NCBI GenBank assembly: GCA_016795365.1
Contig: JAEUHN010000009.1
Span: forward strand, 124,001 to 188,000
DNA from: Verrucomicrobiaceae bacterium
Lineage (GTDB): Bacteria; Verrucomicrobiota; Verrucomicrobiia; Verrucomicrobiales; Verrucomicrobiaceae
Reading direction: 5' to 3'
Length of the DNA: 64,000 nucleotides
A program made the translations under genes and the position numbers. This document shows, piece by piece, positions 34,885 to 43,330 of the stretch. The notes beneath the pieces are model-generated. The model made no database searches, had not been told where the DNA came from, and saw only the letters and a program-made list of their open reading frames with translations. Each line of letters begins with the position of its first letter. The stretch's first letter is position 1.

Positions 34885-35577
34885 TTAACTGGTCAAAGCG
34901 TCCAGCCGTCCGGTGCGGAACTCGCCTTGTTGATTGGCCTGCCCATACTCACTGGTGTGCACATCGAGGCAGGTCAGCCAGCCGCCTTTGCACGCACCTG
35001 TGTCGATGCACACGCCATGGGACGCCACTTTGGGCAGTCCATTGGACTGGGCCGTGTGGCCGCAGATCACCGGCTTGCCAGAGCAATGGGGAGGCAGGTC
35101 CTTGAAGCGCTCCCAGAACAGCATCTCATCAGACTGCTCGGACATCGGGACCTCAGGCACCACACTAGCGTGAACGAAGATGTGCGTCTCGGTCTCATGG
35201 TAACGCATCGTGAGATTCACGAGGAAGTCCCAGTGCTCATCCGGCACATCCGCGATGCGTGCGGCTCTCCACGCGCTGCCATACGAAGCGAGCGTGGCAT
35301 CGCCGCCGACAGACGAACTCATCCACGACTTTTGCGAGAGGCTGTCAAAGCGGGACCAGAGCATGATGAGTTCGTGATTGCCCTGCAGGGCGACCAGCTT
35401 GCCACCGCGCCGATGGCGGGCGATGAGCCAGTCGATCACGGACTTCGAGTCCGGACCCCGATCCACGTAGTCGCCGACGGTAATGATGAGATCGTCGTCC
35501 GTGAAGGTCATCTCGCGCTCAAGGGTGTGCAGCGCCGTGTAGCAGCCGTGAATATCCCCGATGGCGAGCGTGCGCAT
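34885..35577 (-). CDS. Serine/threonine-type metallophosphatase
   Basis: 230 residues of the PPP/metallophosphoesterase superfamily, with all metal-binding blocks: GDIHGCY (residues 7-13), GDYVDRGPDS, GNHE and IFVHASV, plus CGHT. In bacteria the family includes protein phosphatases and diadenosine tetraphosphatases (ApaH, PrpE types). Substrate is not determinable. It lies 9 bases after hisI on the same strand, so the two are probably cotranscribed. Confidence 0.88.
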   Translation of the reverse strand: MRTLAIGDIHGCYTALHTLEREMTFTDDDLIITVGDYVDRGPDSKSVIDWLIARHRRGGKLVALQGNHELIMLWSRFDSLSQKSWMSSSVGGDATLASYGSAWRAARIADVPDEHWDFLVNLTMRYHETETHIFVHASVVPEVPMSEQSDEMLFWERFKDLPPHCSGKPVICGHTAQSNGLPKVASHGVCIDTGACKGGWLTCLDVHTSEYGQANQQGEFRTGRLDALTS

Positions 35578-35586
35578 GATGGGCAG

Positions 35587-35982
35587 TTACGTCAGCGTGA
35601 CGGCTCCATTCGTCGCACCCAGGCTCACCTTCCGATAGTAGCACGTCGATGCGCCGGTGTGGCAGCAGCCTCCGCCCTGCTGGTCCACCTTGAGCACAAT
35701 GGCATCCTGATCGCAGTCGATCAGCATCTCCACCACGCGCTGGATCTGGCCGCTGGTCTTGCCCTTGTGCCAGACTTCCTTGCGGCTGCGGCTCCAATAC
35801 ACCGCCTCGCCGAGTTCGATGGTCATCTTCAAGGTCTGCTCGTTCATGTAGGCGAGCATGAGGGGCTCCTTCGAATGCGCGTCGATGGTCATCACGGGAA
35901 TGAGTCCGTGCTCATCGAACTTGGGGGCAAAGGTGAGTCCCTTTTCGATGGTGTCCTTGGAGTCGCGTGCGCCGAATGTCAT
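35587..35982 (-). CDS. hisI: Phosphoribosyl-AMP cyclohydrolase
   Basis: 131 residues; opens the purine ring of phosphoribosyl-AMP in histidine biosynthesis (third step). The family blocks MNEQTLKMT, VYWSRSRKEVWHKGKTSG and LIDCDQDAIVLKVDQ are present. Metal ligands are D89, D91 and D93 (Mg) and C90, C107 and C114 (Zn). The HisE pyrophosphohydrolase domain is absent, so this is the single-function HisI form. The ATG at 35982 matches the usual start; the frame runs on to 36087 through the divergent promoter. No other his genes in the window. Confidence 0.95.
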   Translation of the reverse strand: MTFGARDSKDTIEKGLTFAPKFDEHGLIPVMTIDAHSKEPLMLAYMNEQTLKMTIELGEAVYWSRSRKEVWHKGKTSGQIQRVVEMLIDCDQDAIVLKVDQQGGGCCHTGASTCYYRKVSLGATNGAVTLT

Positions 35983-36052
35983 AGCCCGATCACAAACAAT
36001 CTCTGCGGCGGCGTTGCAAGCGATTCGGTTTTGCGATGGAATGCCTCCCATG

Positions 36053-37069
36053 ATGCGAATTCTGTTCTGTTGGCTCGCTGTCGGCACCGCGCTGGCTCAG
36101 GAAACTGCGTGGAAACCACTCACGCCGCTGCCCGATCACGAGGGCTTTGCTGGCATGTTCGCAGGCGTGAGTCATGACGCGCTGATCGCGGCGGGCGGTG
36201 CCAACTTCCCCGACAAGAAGCCCTGGGAAGGCGGCGCCAAGGCCTGGTATGACACCGTGTGGTGCCTTGATGAACCGCAGAGCCAATGGCACGCCGTGGG
36301 CAAGCTGCCGAGCGCGCGTGGCTACGGGCTGAGCATCACCACGGATGAAGGCGTGCTGTGCATCGGAGGTGCCGAGGCGGCCCAACATCTCAGCGAATGT
36401 GTCAGGCTTTCGTGGCGGGACGGCGCGCTGCAGATCGACTCAGTGCCCGCGCTGCCGCAGCCCTGCGCGAACATGACCGGTGCGCGCCTGGGCGATACGA
36501 TCTACGTGGCTGGCGGCATCGCGACGCCCACCTCGACGAGCGCGATGAGCACCTTCTGGGCTCTTGATTTGAAGGACGTGAAGGCAGGCTGGAAGTCGCT
36601 CCCCGCCTGGCCTGGACGCCCTCGGATGCTGGCCATCGGAGCAGCGAGCGCAGGCAGCTTCTTCATCGCAGGCGGCACGGATCTCCATGCCGATGAGGCG
36701 GGCAAACCGGCGCGCACCTACTTGAAGGATGGCTATCGGTTCACACCGGGCAAGGGATGGCAAGCCATCGCCGATCCGCCACACGCGAGCGTGGCACCAC
36801 CCACGCCTTCGCCTTCCACCGCCTCGGGGTTCCTGGTGCTCGGCGGTGATGATGGTGCGAATGTGAACTTCGAACCCAAGACTCTGCACCCAGGGTTTCC
36901 ACACACCTTGCTCGCTTACGATGCAGCGAACAACGCATGGTCGAAGCAAGCGGATCTACCTTTTGCCAACGTCACGAATCCAACCACGACATGGCGTGGC
37001 CGCACCACGGTTGTCAGCGGCGAGGCGCGGCCTGGAGTGCGCTCGCCAGCGGTGTGGAGCGCGCCTTGA
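36053..37069 (+). CDS. Kelch-type beta-propeller protein, cyclically permuted mutarotase-like
   Basis: 338 residues. Signal peptide MRILFCWLAVGTALAQ. The mature part has kelch-like blades with Gly-Gly motifs: LPDHEGFAGMFAGVSHDALIAAGGANFP, LPSARGYGLSITTDEGVLCIGG, GDTIYVAGGI, GSFFIAGGTD, GFLVLGGDDG. The opening blade, with AAGGANFPDKKPWEGG, is typical of the NanM-like family of sialic acid mutarotases and relatives. No sialic acid genes are adjacent except the DapA/NanA-like gene 9 kb away. Two tandem ATGs (36050, 36053) make the exact start uncertain by one codon. The 3' end overlaps the convergent gene by 56 bases. Confidence 0.78.
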   Translation: MRILFCWLAVGTALAQETAWKPLTPLPDHEGFAGMFAGVSHDALIAAGGANFPDKKPWEGGAKAWYDTVWCLDEPQSQWHAVGKLPSARGYGLSITTDEGVLCIGGAEAAQHLSECVRLSWRDGALQIDSVPALPQPCANMTGARLGDTIYVAGGIATPTSTSAMSTFWALDLKDVKAGWKSLPAWPGRPRMLAIGAASAGSFFIAGGTDLHADEAGKPARTYLKDGYRFTPGKGWQAIADPPHASVAPPTPSPSTASGFLVLGGDDGANVNFEPKTLHPGFPHTLLAYDAANNAWSKQADLPFANVTNPTTTWRGRTTVVSGEARPGVRSPAVWSAP

Positions 37070-37550
37070 TCGCCGACCACATCATGCGCAGACCGCCGAA
37101 CACAAACAGCAGCGGGAACCAAATCGAATACAACGCCGCCCGCGTGTCGTGCTCGAGAATCGCAAAGGAAGGATCAGCCGGATTCACAAAGCAAACCGTC
37201 TGCTGACCCCGTGCATAGCGTTCGCGCAGTTCTTCCGCCACGCTGAGATCACTCTTCACGCCATCCACACGACGGATTCGCTCACTGGTCAAGGTGCTGC
37301 CCTGCCAGGAGTATTCGTAGCGCACGATCACACGATGCTTCACCGGCGAATGGCGTGAGGCCTGCTCGCTCTTGATCTGCGATGACAACACCTTGCACGG
37401 CACCTCCGTCCATCCACGCGTTTCCTCGGCACGCTGCCAAGCCTTCCACAGCACCATGGTGAACACCGTGCCTGCCACCGCGAGCATCAAGCCCATGCCA
37501 GCCAGCCACCACGAACCTGCACGCTGCGAAGTCTTGTCCATTTGATCCAT
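37014..37550 (-). CDS. DUF3592 membrane protein
   Basis: 178 residues with two transmembrane helices (WWLAGMGLMLAVAGTVFTMVLW near residue 15 and LYSIWFPLLFVFGGLRMMW near residue 145) flanking a beta-rich domain (WTEVPCKVLSSQI, HRVIVRYEYSWQGSTLTSERI, RYARGQQTVCFVNPADPSFAIL). This is the DUF3592 pattern; function unknown. The 3' end overlaps the mutarotase-like gene by 56 bases tail to tail. Start: ATG 37550, or 37541 three codons later. Confidence 0.8.
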   Translation of the reverse strand: MDQMDKTSQRAGSWWLAGMGLMLAVAGTVFTMVLWKAWQRAEETRGWTEVPCKVLSSQIKSEQASRHSPVKHRVIVRYEYSWQGSTLTSERIRRVDGVKSDLSVAEELRERYARGQQTVCFVNPADPSFAILEHDTRAALYSIWFPLLFVFGGLRMMWSAIKARSTPLASALQAAPRR

Positions 37551-37605
37551 TCTTTGACGAGCGCCCTGGCCTCGCCATCTGTGAACGCTTCCCCTTTTGC
37601 CTTTG

Positions 37606-39324
37606 ATGCCTGACCTTTCCACCAAGTTTTCTCTTCCACGCGCTGCCTGGGTGCTCAAGCCCACGGCAACGCCTGCAAGTGGGACGGTGGCCGGGCGGCC
37701 TCTGGCTCCGCTCATCGCTCAACTCCTGGGGCAGCGTGGGCACCTGCATGAGGAGACGGTGCTCAACTTCCTCAATCCAAAGCTCGCTTCCCTCGGCGAT
37801 CCATTCGATCTGCCGGAGATGGAGCCCGCAGTGAAGCGCATCTTCGAGGCTGTGGATCGTCATGAGAACGTGGTGCTCTACGGCGACTACGATGTGGATG
37901 GCGTCACCTCGATGTCCATCATCCACCTCACGCTCAAGGCGTATGGACTCGATACCAAGCTCTTCCTCCCCCATCGCATGGAAGAAGGCTACGGCGTGAG
38001 CAAGGATGGCATCGCGCGCGTGTTCGAAGAGTTCGGCAAGCCGCACCTCATCCTCGCGCTCGATTGCGGCACCACGTCACTCGCCGAGATGGAATCGCTC
38101 GCACGTCACGGCGTCGATGTCGTGATCGTCGATCACCATGAGCTGTCCCCCGATGGCCGCCCCATCTGCAAGGCGCTGGTCAATCCCAAGCTCAGCGATC
38201 GCAATCACCACTTCTGCACCGCAGGCCTCGCCTTCAAGGTGGCCCATGCGCTGCTCAAGACGCGCAAGGTGGATGGCTTCGACCTCAAGGACATGCTCGA
38301 CCTCGTCGCCCTCGGCACCGTGGCGGACCTCGTTCCCCTCGTAGCCGAGAATCGCACGCTCGTGCGTCGCGGCCTGGAATTGATCGCCAATACCTCGCGG
38401 CCAGGGCTTCGTGCCTTGAAGGAAGTCGCCGGCCTTGATGGCTTCGTGCAGACGCATCACCTCGGCTTCCGCATTGGTCCCCGATTGAATGCAGCCGGTC
38501 GCCTCGATACCGCGCTCACTTCGCTCAATGTCCTGCTCGCCACCGATCACACCGATGCGATGTCTGGCGCGCAACTGCTCGATCAGCACAATCGCGAGCG
38601 CCAGGGCGTTGAGAATTTGGTTTTCAAAGAAGCCGAGGCCATGCTGCAAAACCTCGGCTCCCTCAACGACCTGCCCAGCATCGTGCTCGGCTCCCGCGAC
38701 TGGCATCCCGGCGTGGTCGGCATCGTCGCCTCCCGCATCTCCCGCATGTGCCATCGGCCCACCATCCTCATCGCCATCGACGATGAAGGCATGGGCAAGG
38801 GCAGCGGGCGCAGCATCCCCGGCATCAGCCTGGTGGAGGCCATCGAATCCTGCCGCCATCTCCTCACCAAGGGCGGTGGCCACGCCATGGCCATCGGGCT
38901 CTCCGTTCATGAGAGCAATATCGACGCCTTCCGCACCGCCTTCGCCGATGTGATACGCACCAAGCTCGAGTCCGGCAATCTGGTGCCCATCATGGATCTG
39001 GATGTCGAGCTGCGACTGCGCGACATGACCACCGACTTCCTGGAGCAGTTCAAGCTGCTCGAACCCTTCGGCCAGGCCAATCCCGAGCCCATCTTCCTCT
39101 GTCGCGGTGTGTCACCTCGATTGCCGGGTCGCGTGATGAAGGAGAAGCATCTCCGCGTCACCCTCATGCAAGACGGTGCCCAGCAAGACGCCATCTACTT
39201 CAACGCCCCCCTCAGCGAACTCCCGCCCCCGCCCTGGGACGTCGCCCTGCGTCTGCAACGCAACTGGTTCCGTGGCAACGAAAGCTGGCAGTTCACTATC
39301 GAAGGAATTCGGGCAGCGGAGTGA
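37606..39324 (+). CDS. recJ: Single-strand DNA exonuclease RecJ
   Basis: 572 residues. RecJ is a 5'-3' single-strand exonuclease in recombinational and mismatch repair. The DHH-phosphoesterase motifs are DYDVDG (94-99), ALDCGTTS, VIVDHHEL (DHH 176-178) and TVADLVPL. The DHHA1 domain has RIGPRLNAAGRLD, DWHPGVVGIVASRI, GSGRSIPG and GGHAMAIG. The C-terminal OB-like domain is present. The stop codon TGA (39322-39324) lies inside the first unit of the 21-bp tandem array, so loss of that TGA would extend the protein into the repeat until the next in-phase TGA, in unit 10. Confidence 0.95.
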   Translation: MPDLSTKFSLPRAAWVLKPTATPASGTVAGRPLAPLIAQLLGQRGHLHEETVLNFLNPKLASLGDPFDLPEMEPAVKRIFEAVDRHENVVLYGDYDVDGVTSMSIIHLTLKAYGLDTKLFLPHRMEEGYGVSKDGIARVFEEFGKPHLILALDCGTTSLAEMESLARHGVDVVIVDHHELSPDGRPICKALVNPKLSDRNHHFCTAGLAFKVAHALLKTRKVDGFDLKDMLDLVALGTVADLVPLVAENRTLVRRGLELIANTSRPGLRALKEVAGLDGFVQTHHLGFRIGPRLNAAGRLDTALTSLNVLLATDHTDAMSGAQLLDQHNRERQGVENLVFKEAEAMLQNLGSLNDLPSIVLGSRDWHPGVVGIVASRISRMCHRPTILIAIDDEGMGKGSGRSIPGISLVEAIESCRHLLTKGGGHAMAIGLSVHESNIDAFRTAFADVIRTKLESGNLVPIMDLDVELRLRDMTTDFLEQFKLLEPFGQANPEPIFLCRGVSPRLPGRVMKEKHLRVTLMQDGAQQDAIYFNAPLSELPPPPWDVALRLQRNWFRGNESWQFTIEGIRAAE

Positions 39325-39656
39325 TCTGGCGCGTGCGCCAAGTGGTCTGGCGCGTGCGCCAAGTGGTCTGGCGCGTGCGCCAAGCGGTCTGGCGCCTGCG
39401 CCAAGTGGTCTGGCGCGTGCGCCAAGTGGTCTGGCGTGTGCGCCAAGCGGTCTGGCGTGTGCGCCAAGCGGTCTGGCGCGTGCGCCAAGCGGTCTGGCGC
39501 GTGCGCCAAGTGATCGGGCGCGTGCGCCAAGTGATCTGGCGTGTGCGCCAAGCGGTCTGGCGCGTGCGCCAAGCGGTCTGGCGTGTGCACCAAGCGGTCT
39601 GGCGTGTGCACCAAGCGGTCTGGCGTGTGCGCCAAGTGATCTGGCGCGTGCGCCAA
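39321..39656. repeat. Sixteen-unit 21-bp tandem array, each unit palindromic
   Basis: Sixteen contiguous 21-bp units fill the space between recJ and purQ, which converge on it. Each unit is a 14-base palindrome (TGGCGCGTGCGCCA, arms of 6 around GT) plus a 7-base linker (A-G-T/C-G-G/A-T-C). Variation sits at fixed positions: T or C and G or A in the linker, and a C-to-T change in the left arm (units 6, 7, 11, 13-15). Units 13 and 14 are identical and carry the rarer GCACCA arm. Because 21 is a multiple of 3, long spurious reading frames cross it. Possible roles are bidirectional transcription end, protein-binding array or minisatellite. There are no spacers, so it is not CRISPR. Confidence 0.95.
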
Positions 39657-39679
39657 GTAGCACCCCACAACCCGGATGA

Positions 39680-40390
39680 TTACCCCGCCATCGCGTCGCG
39701 CACGGACTTGAACATGTAGTAGCCCCAGCCGCGTTCGGCTTGGCTCCAGTCAGGATCGTAGTGGGTGACCTTGTTCACGAAACGCTCGGGGTGCGGCATG
39801 AGGCCGAACACGCGGCCGGTGTCGTCTTGCAGGCCGGCGATGCGTTGGCTGCTGCCGTTGACATCCTCGGTGTAAAGCAAGGCGGCGCGGCCGTTCGCCA
39901 CGTAGTTCGCTGTGTCGTCACCCACGCCCATGAAGCGGCCTTCGGCGTGCGCGATCGGCAGCTCGAACTCATCCGGCAGCTCACTCAGGTAAGGGCTGGA
40001 GGCGTTCTTCTTGAGGCCTGCCCAGCGGCAGATGAAGCGTCCGCTTTCGTTGTGAATCAGAGAGCCACGCGGCAGGAGGTCGAGCTGCGTGAGGATTTGG
40101 AAGCCATTGCAAATGCCCATGGCATAGCCACCCTTGTCCACGAACTGGCGGAGCTTGTCGCCTAGCTTGTGCTTGGTGATGAGCTGAGCGATGCGGCCAG
40201 ACATCACGTAGTCGCCATAGCTGAAGCCACCGGCGAAGAGAATCATCTGCGCGGTGTCGAGCTTGCCGGGCTCGAGCAGGGCGATGGGCAGCACCTCGGC
40301 GCTGAAGCCTGCGACCTTGAGCGCACGGGCCGTTTCAGCATCGCAGTTGGTGCCAGGGAATTTGAGGATGAGGGCGTGTGGTAGAGGCAT
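39680..40390 (-). CDS. purQ: Phosphoribosylformylglycinamidine synthase, glutaminase subunit PurQ
   Basis: 236 residues. The class I glutamine amidotransferase supplies ammonia to PurL in the fourth step of purine synthesis. The nucleophile C94 lies in MGICNGFQ, the oxyanion region is LFAGGFSYGDY, and the His-Glu pair is in LMPHPERF. The ATG at 40390 is preferred to a TTG at 40396. It lies 9 bases downstream of purL and ends 23 bases from the tandem array. Confidence 0.95.
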   Translation of the reverse strand: MPLPHALILKFPGTNCDAETARALKVAGFSAEVLPIALLEPGKLDTAQMILFAGGFSYGDYVMSGRIAQLITKHKLGDKLRQFVDKGGYAMGICNGFQILTQLDLLPRGSLIHNESGRFICRWAGLKKNASSPYLSELPDEFELPIAHAEGRFMGVGDDTANYVANGRAALLYTEDVNGSSQRIAGLQDDTGRVFGLMPHPERFVNKVTHYDPDWSQAERGWGYYMFKSVRDAMAG

Positions 40391-40399
40391 GGGCAATGA

Positions 40400-42808
40400 T
40401 CAATAATACTCGGTGAGTCCGGTCTGCCAGATGGGCTTCAGTTCTTTGATCGGCAGATGGACGAGCTGCTGGTCCTGATTCGTGATGGTGAGGAATCCGT
40501 CGTCCGTGGTCTGGCCGATGATCGTGAAGCCAGCTTCCTCGGCGAGGTGGGCGTGCTTGTCATCGATCTCGAAAACGATGCGCCCCGGGGTTTCGCCGAA
40601 GAGGTGCTCAGCGACGGGAGTGCTGTCGAGCGTGGGCACTAGTGACAGATCTACATGGAGGCCTGCCTTGCCGCTGAAGCCCATCTCTGCCAGTGCCACC
40701 GCGAGACCGCCTTCGCTCACGTCGTGGGCGCTGAGGACCACGCCGCGTTTGACGAGTTCATGATAGCGCTCGTAGGCCTCGAAGGCTTCCGCTTCGCTGA
40801 ACTGGGGCGCATTGGGGAAGCCCACTTCATCGCGGGCGTTTTTCACGATCATGCGGGCGAAGACGCTGCCCGCGAGCCCGCTCGATGCCTGACCGACCAT
40901 GGCGAGCTTGCTGCCTGTCCTGCGAATGCTGGCACCGACCACGTGCTCCTTCTTTTCCACCACTCCGAAACCACTGACGAGGAGCGTGCAGGGGATGCTG
41001 ATGGGGCCTTCATCGGTCTTGAAGTAGTTGTAGAACGAGTCCTTGCCGCTGACGAATGGAGCGCCGTAGGCTTCGGCGGTGATGGCCATGCCCTTCACGG
41101 TTTCGACCAGGGCACCGAGTTCGGTGTGGTCATCGGGATTGCCCATGCAGAAGTTGTCCAGGATCGCGATGCGCTCAGGATTGGCACCCATGGCGATGAG
41201 CTGACGCACGCATTCATCCACACAGGCCCGGCCCATGAGATGAGGCTGAGTCTTGCCCCACTCGGGCAGCAGAGCGACGGACAGGGCCGCGTATTGTTGC
41301 GTGCCTTCCACACGAATGACGGACCCGTCCTGAGGAGCGTCACCGCTGGCTCCGGCGAGGGGCTTGAGCACGGTGTGGCCCTGCACTTCGTGGTCGTATT
41401 CACGGATGATGGGCTCGCGCGAAACGATGGCAAAATCAGCCATCAGCATCTTGAGCAATTCATTGCCTACCTCGACTTCCTCGAAGGGAATGTAGGTGTC
41501 CTCGCCGCGTTTCGGCGTGGTCCATGTCGCCGTCATGTGACGGCGTGGGGCCTCGTGCAGCTTCGAGTTGTCCAGGCGGCACACGACTTCGCCGTGGTGC
41601 ATCACCTTGAGAATGCCGGTGCCATCGGCCTTGCCCAGCTTGCAGATTTCCGTCTCGTAGATGTCGGCCAGCTTTTGCAGTTCGGGCATCGCGCTTTCTT
41701 CGACGGCGATCACCATGCGCTCCTGGGACTCGCTGATGAAGACCTGCCAGCTCTCGAGGTCGGGAGCCTTGAGCGGTGCATTCTCCAGCCACACTTCGCC
41801 GCCCACGGTGCTGAGCATTTCGCCCGCCGCGCTGCTGAAGCCACCGGCTCCGCAGTCGGTCACGAACTGGATGAGTCCTTTCTCGCGCGCGGCGAGGATG
41901 AAGTCGGCCACCTTCTTTTCCTCGATCGGATTGCCGATCTGCACGGCGGTCTGATCTTCCTCATGACTGCTCGTGGTGAGGGACACGCTGGAGAAGGTGG
42001 CACCCTTCAGGCCATCCTTGCCCGTGCGTCCACCGGCAGCGATCAAGAGGTGACCAGGCTTCACTTCCTTTTCGATGTCCTTGATCGGAATCACGCCCAT
42101 CGTGCCGCAGAACACGAGCGGGTTGTAGATGTAGGTGTCGTCGAACTGGATCGCTCCGCTCGTCGTGGGAATGCCCATGCGGTTGCCATAGTCGCGCACG
42201 CCGCGCACCACACCGCGCATGATGCCGAGCGGATGGATGACGTCCTTGGCTTTGATGTCTTCCTGACGCGTGTCGGGCGGGCCGAAGCAGAAAACGTCGA
42301 GCGAGGCGATGGGCTTCGCGCCCTTGCCCGCACCCAGGATGTCGCGGATCACACCACCGAGTCCGGTGTTCGCTCCTGCATAAGGTTCGATGGCGCTCGG
42401 ATGATTGTGGGTCTCCGCCTTGAGGCAAATCGCAGTCTGATCATCCACCTTCACGAAGCCTGCATTATCCACGAACGCGCTGAGCACGAAGCCCGGCTTC
42501 TTGTCCATGATGCGATGCGTGACGTTGCGGATGTAGGTCTTGAACAAACCGTCCACGACCTCCTTTTTGCCATCCAGCGTGTGCTCGATCTTCGCACCGA
42601 AGATGCGGTGCTTGCAGTGCTCGCTCCAGGTCTGGGCGATCACCTCGAGTTCCACGTCGGTAGGCTCGCGGTTCTCCTCCTTGAACATGGCCTGGATGAC
42701 CAGCATGTCCTCGCGGGAAAGGCTGAGCTTGTGCTTCTTGCTCAGATCGAGCAGTTCATCGGCGCTGAGCGGCGTGATGGGGATGTGGCGGAAGACGGCT
42801 TTGGACAT
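40400..42808 (-). CDS. purL: Phosphoribosylformylglycinamidine synthase, synthetase subunit PurL
   Basis: 802 residues, somewhat longer than the usual small PurL (~740). It contains the FGAR-AT linker (DELLDLSKKHKLSLSREDMLVIQ, then TDVELEVIAQTWSEHCKHRIF), the ATP and substrate site (KAETHNHPSAIEPYAGANTGLGGVIRDILG) and a second AIRS-type half (SAHDVSEGGLAVALAEMGFSG). It converts FGAR to FGAM using ammonia from PurQ. It follows the PurS-like gene by 24 bases, so the three-subunit enzyme is encoded as one operon. Confidence 0.96.
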   Translation of the reverse strand: MSKAVFRHIPITPLSADELLDLSKKHKLSLSREDMLVIQAMFKEENREPTDVELEVIAQTWSEHCKHRIFGAKIEHTLDGKKEVVDGLFKTYIRNVTHRIMDKKPGFVLSAFVDNAGFVKVDDQTAICLKAETHNHPSAIEPYAGANTGLGGVIRDILGAGKGAKPIASLDVFCFGPPDTRQEDIKAKDVIHPLGIMRGVVRGVRDYGNRMGIPTTSGAIQFDDTYIYNPLVFCGTMGVIPIKDIEKEVKPGHLLIAAGGRTGKDGLKGATFSSVSLTTSSHEEDQTAVQIGNPIEEKKVADFILAAREKGLIQFVTDCGAGGFSSAAGEMLSTVGGEVWLENAPLKAPDLESWQVFISESQERMVIAVEESAMPELQKLADIYETEICKLGKADGTGILKVMHHGEVVCRLDNSKLHEAPRRHMTATWTTPKRGEDTYIPFEEVEVGNELLKMLMADFAIVSREPIIREYDHEVQGHTVLKPLAGASGDAPQDGSVIRVEGTQQYAALSVALLPEWGKTQPHLMGRACVDECVRQLIAMGANPERIAILDNFCMGNPDDHTELGALVETVKGMAITAEAYGAPFVSGKDSFYNYFKTDEGPISIPCTLLVSGFGVVEKKEHVVGASIRRTGSKLAMVGQASSGLAGSVFARMIVKNARDEVGFPNAPQFSEAEAFEAYERYHELVKRGVVLSAHDVSEGGLAVALAEMGFSGKAGLHVDLSLVPTLDSTPVAEHLFGETPGRIVFEIDDKHAHLAEEAGFTIIGQTTDDGFLTITNQDQQLVHLPIKELKPIWQTGLTEYY

Positions 42809-42832
42809 TGATCGTGATGGGGAAAAAGGAAA

Positions 42833-43279
42833 TTAAGCCGCGCGCAGGACCTCGTGGGTGTGGATGGCCGGATTGACCACGTCGCGAACGAACTGCTCGG
42901 GTTCCGCCTCCTTGCCGAAGACGTAGATGCGTTTGCGCAGCGTGAGCTTGGTGATCGTGAAACCCGGGTTGGACAGCGTGCGGTAGTAGGTGAGGATCAT
43001 CTCCTTCTCCAAATCCAGCGCCGCGCCCTTCATGCCGTATTCGAGGACAAAGGCCGCCTTGGGAAACAGCAGTGCGCCGCCCTCGTGCGCGTCCTGGCTG
43101 ATCGGATCGACGAGCACTTTCTGCACAAAGGCCTTCATCGCCTCCGCATCGCCGTCGAACTCAACCTTGTAGCACTGCGTCTCGCGATATTTCAGCGGCT
43201 TGGTCAGCGGATTATAGAGCAGCTTGTGGCAGTCGCTCTCGGTGTCGAACTTGCCGGTGATTTCGAAGGTGGTGGTCAT
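42833..43279 (-). CDS. PurS-like protein, apparently two PurS units in one chain
   Basis: 148 residues, about twice the size of PurS (~80). The second half (FVLEYGMKGAALDLEKEM, ITKLTLRKRIYVFG, FVRDVVNPAIHTHEV) follows the PurS pattern of strand, helix, K-x-I-x-V strand and N-P-x-I end. The first half (CYKVEFDG, AFVQKVLVDPISQDA) repeats the later part of it. PurS is the dimeric bridging subunit of the PurSLQ enzyme. In large PurL the N-terminal domain resembles a PurS dimer, and this protein has the size of that domain as a separate chain. It stands first in the operon with purL and purQ. Assignment rests on this comparison and on context, not on a search. Confidence 0.65.
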   Translation of the reverse strand: MTTTFEITGKFDTESDCHKLLYNPLTKPLKYRETQCYKVEFDGDAEAMKAFVQKVLVDPISQDAHEGGALLFPKAAFVLEYGMKGAALDLEKEMILTYYRTLSNPGFTITKLTLRKRIYVFGKEAEPEQFVRDVVNPAIHTHEVLRAA

Positions 43280-43330
43280 GCGCTTGCCCCTGCTACTAGG
43301 AGTGCGCAGGCGGTGTGGCAAGCGGTTTGA

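Noticed and set aside
39321-39656. The 21-bp array as a CRISPR array
   Set aside because: Units are contiguous with no unique spacers, and no cas genes are in the window.
39296-39719. Overlapping open frames of 124-183 codons on both strands through the 21-bp array
   Set aside because: A repeat length divisible by three keeps every frame open; the predicted products are simple WRVRQAV-like or RPLGAHA-like repeats without start signals or homology, so they are artefacts.
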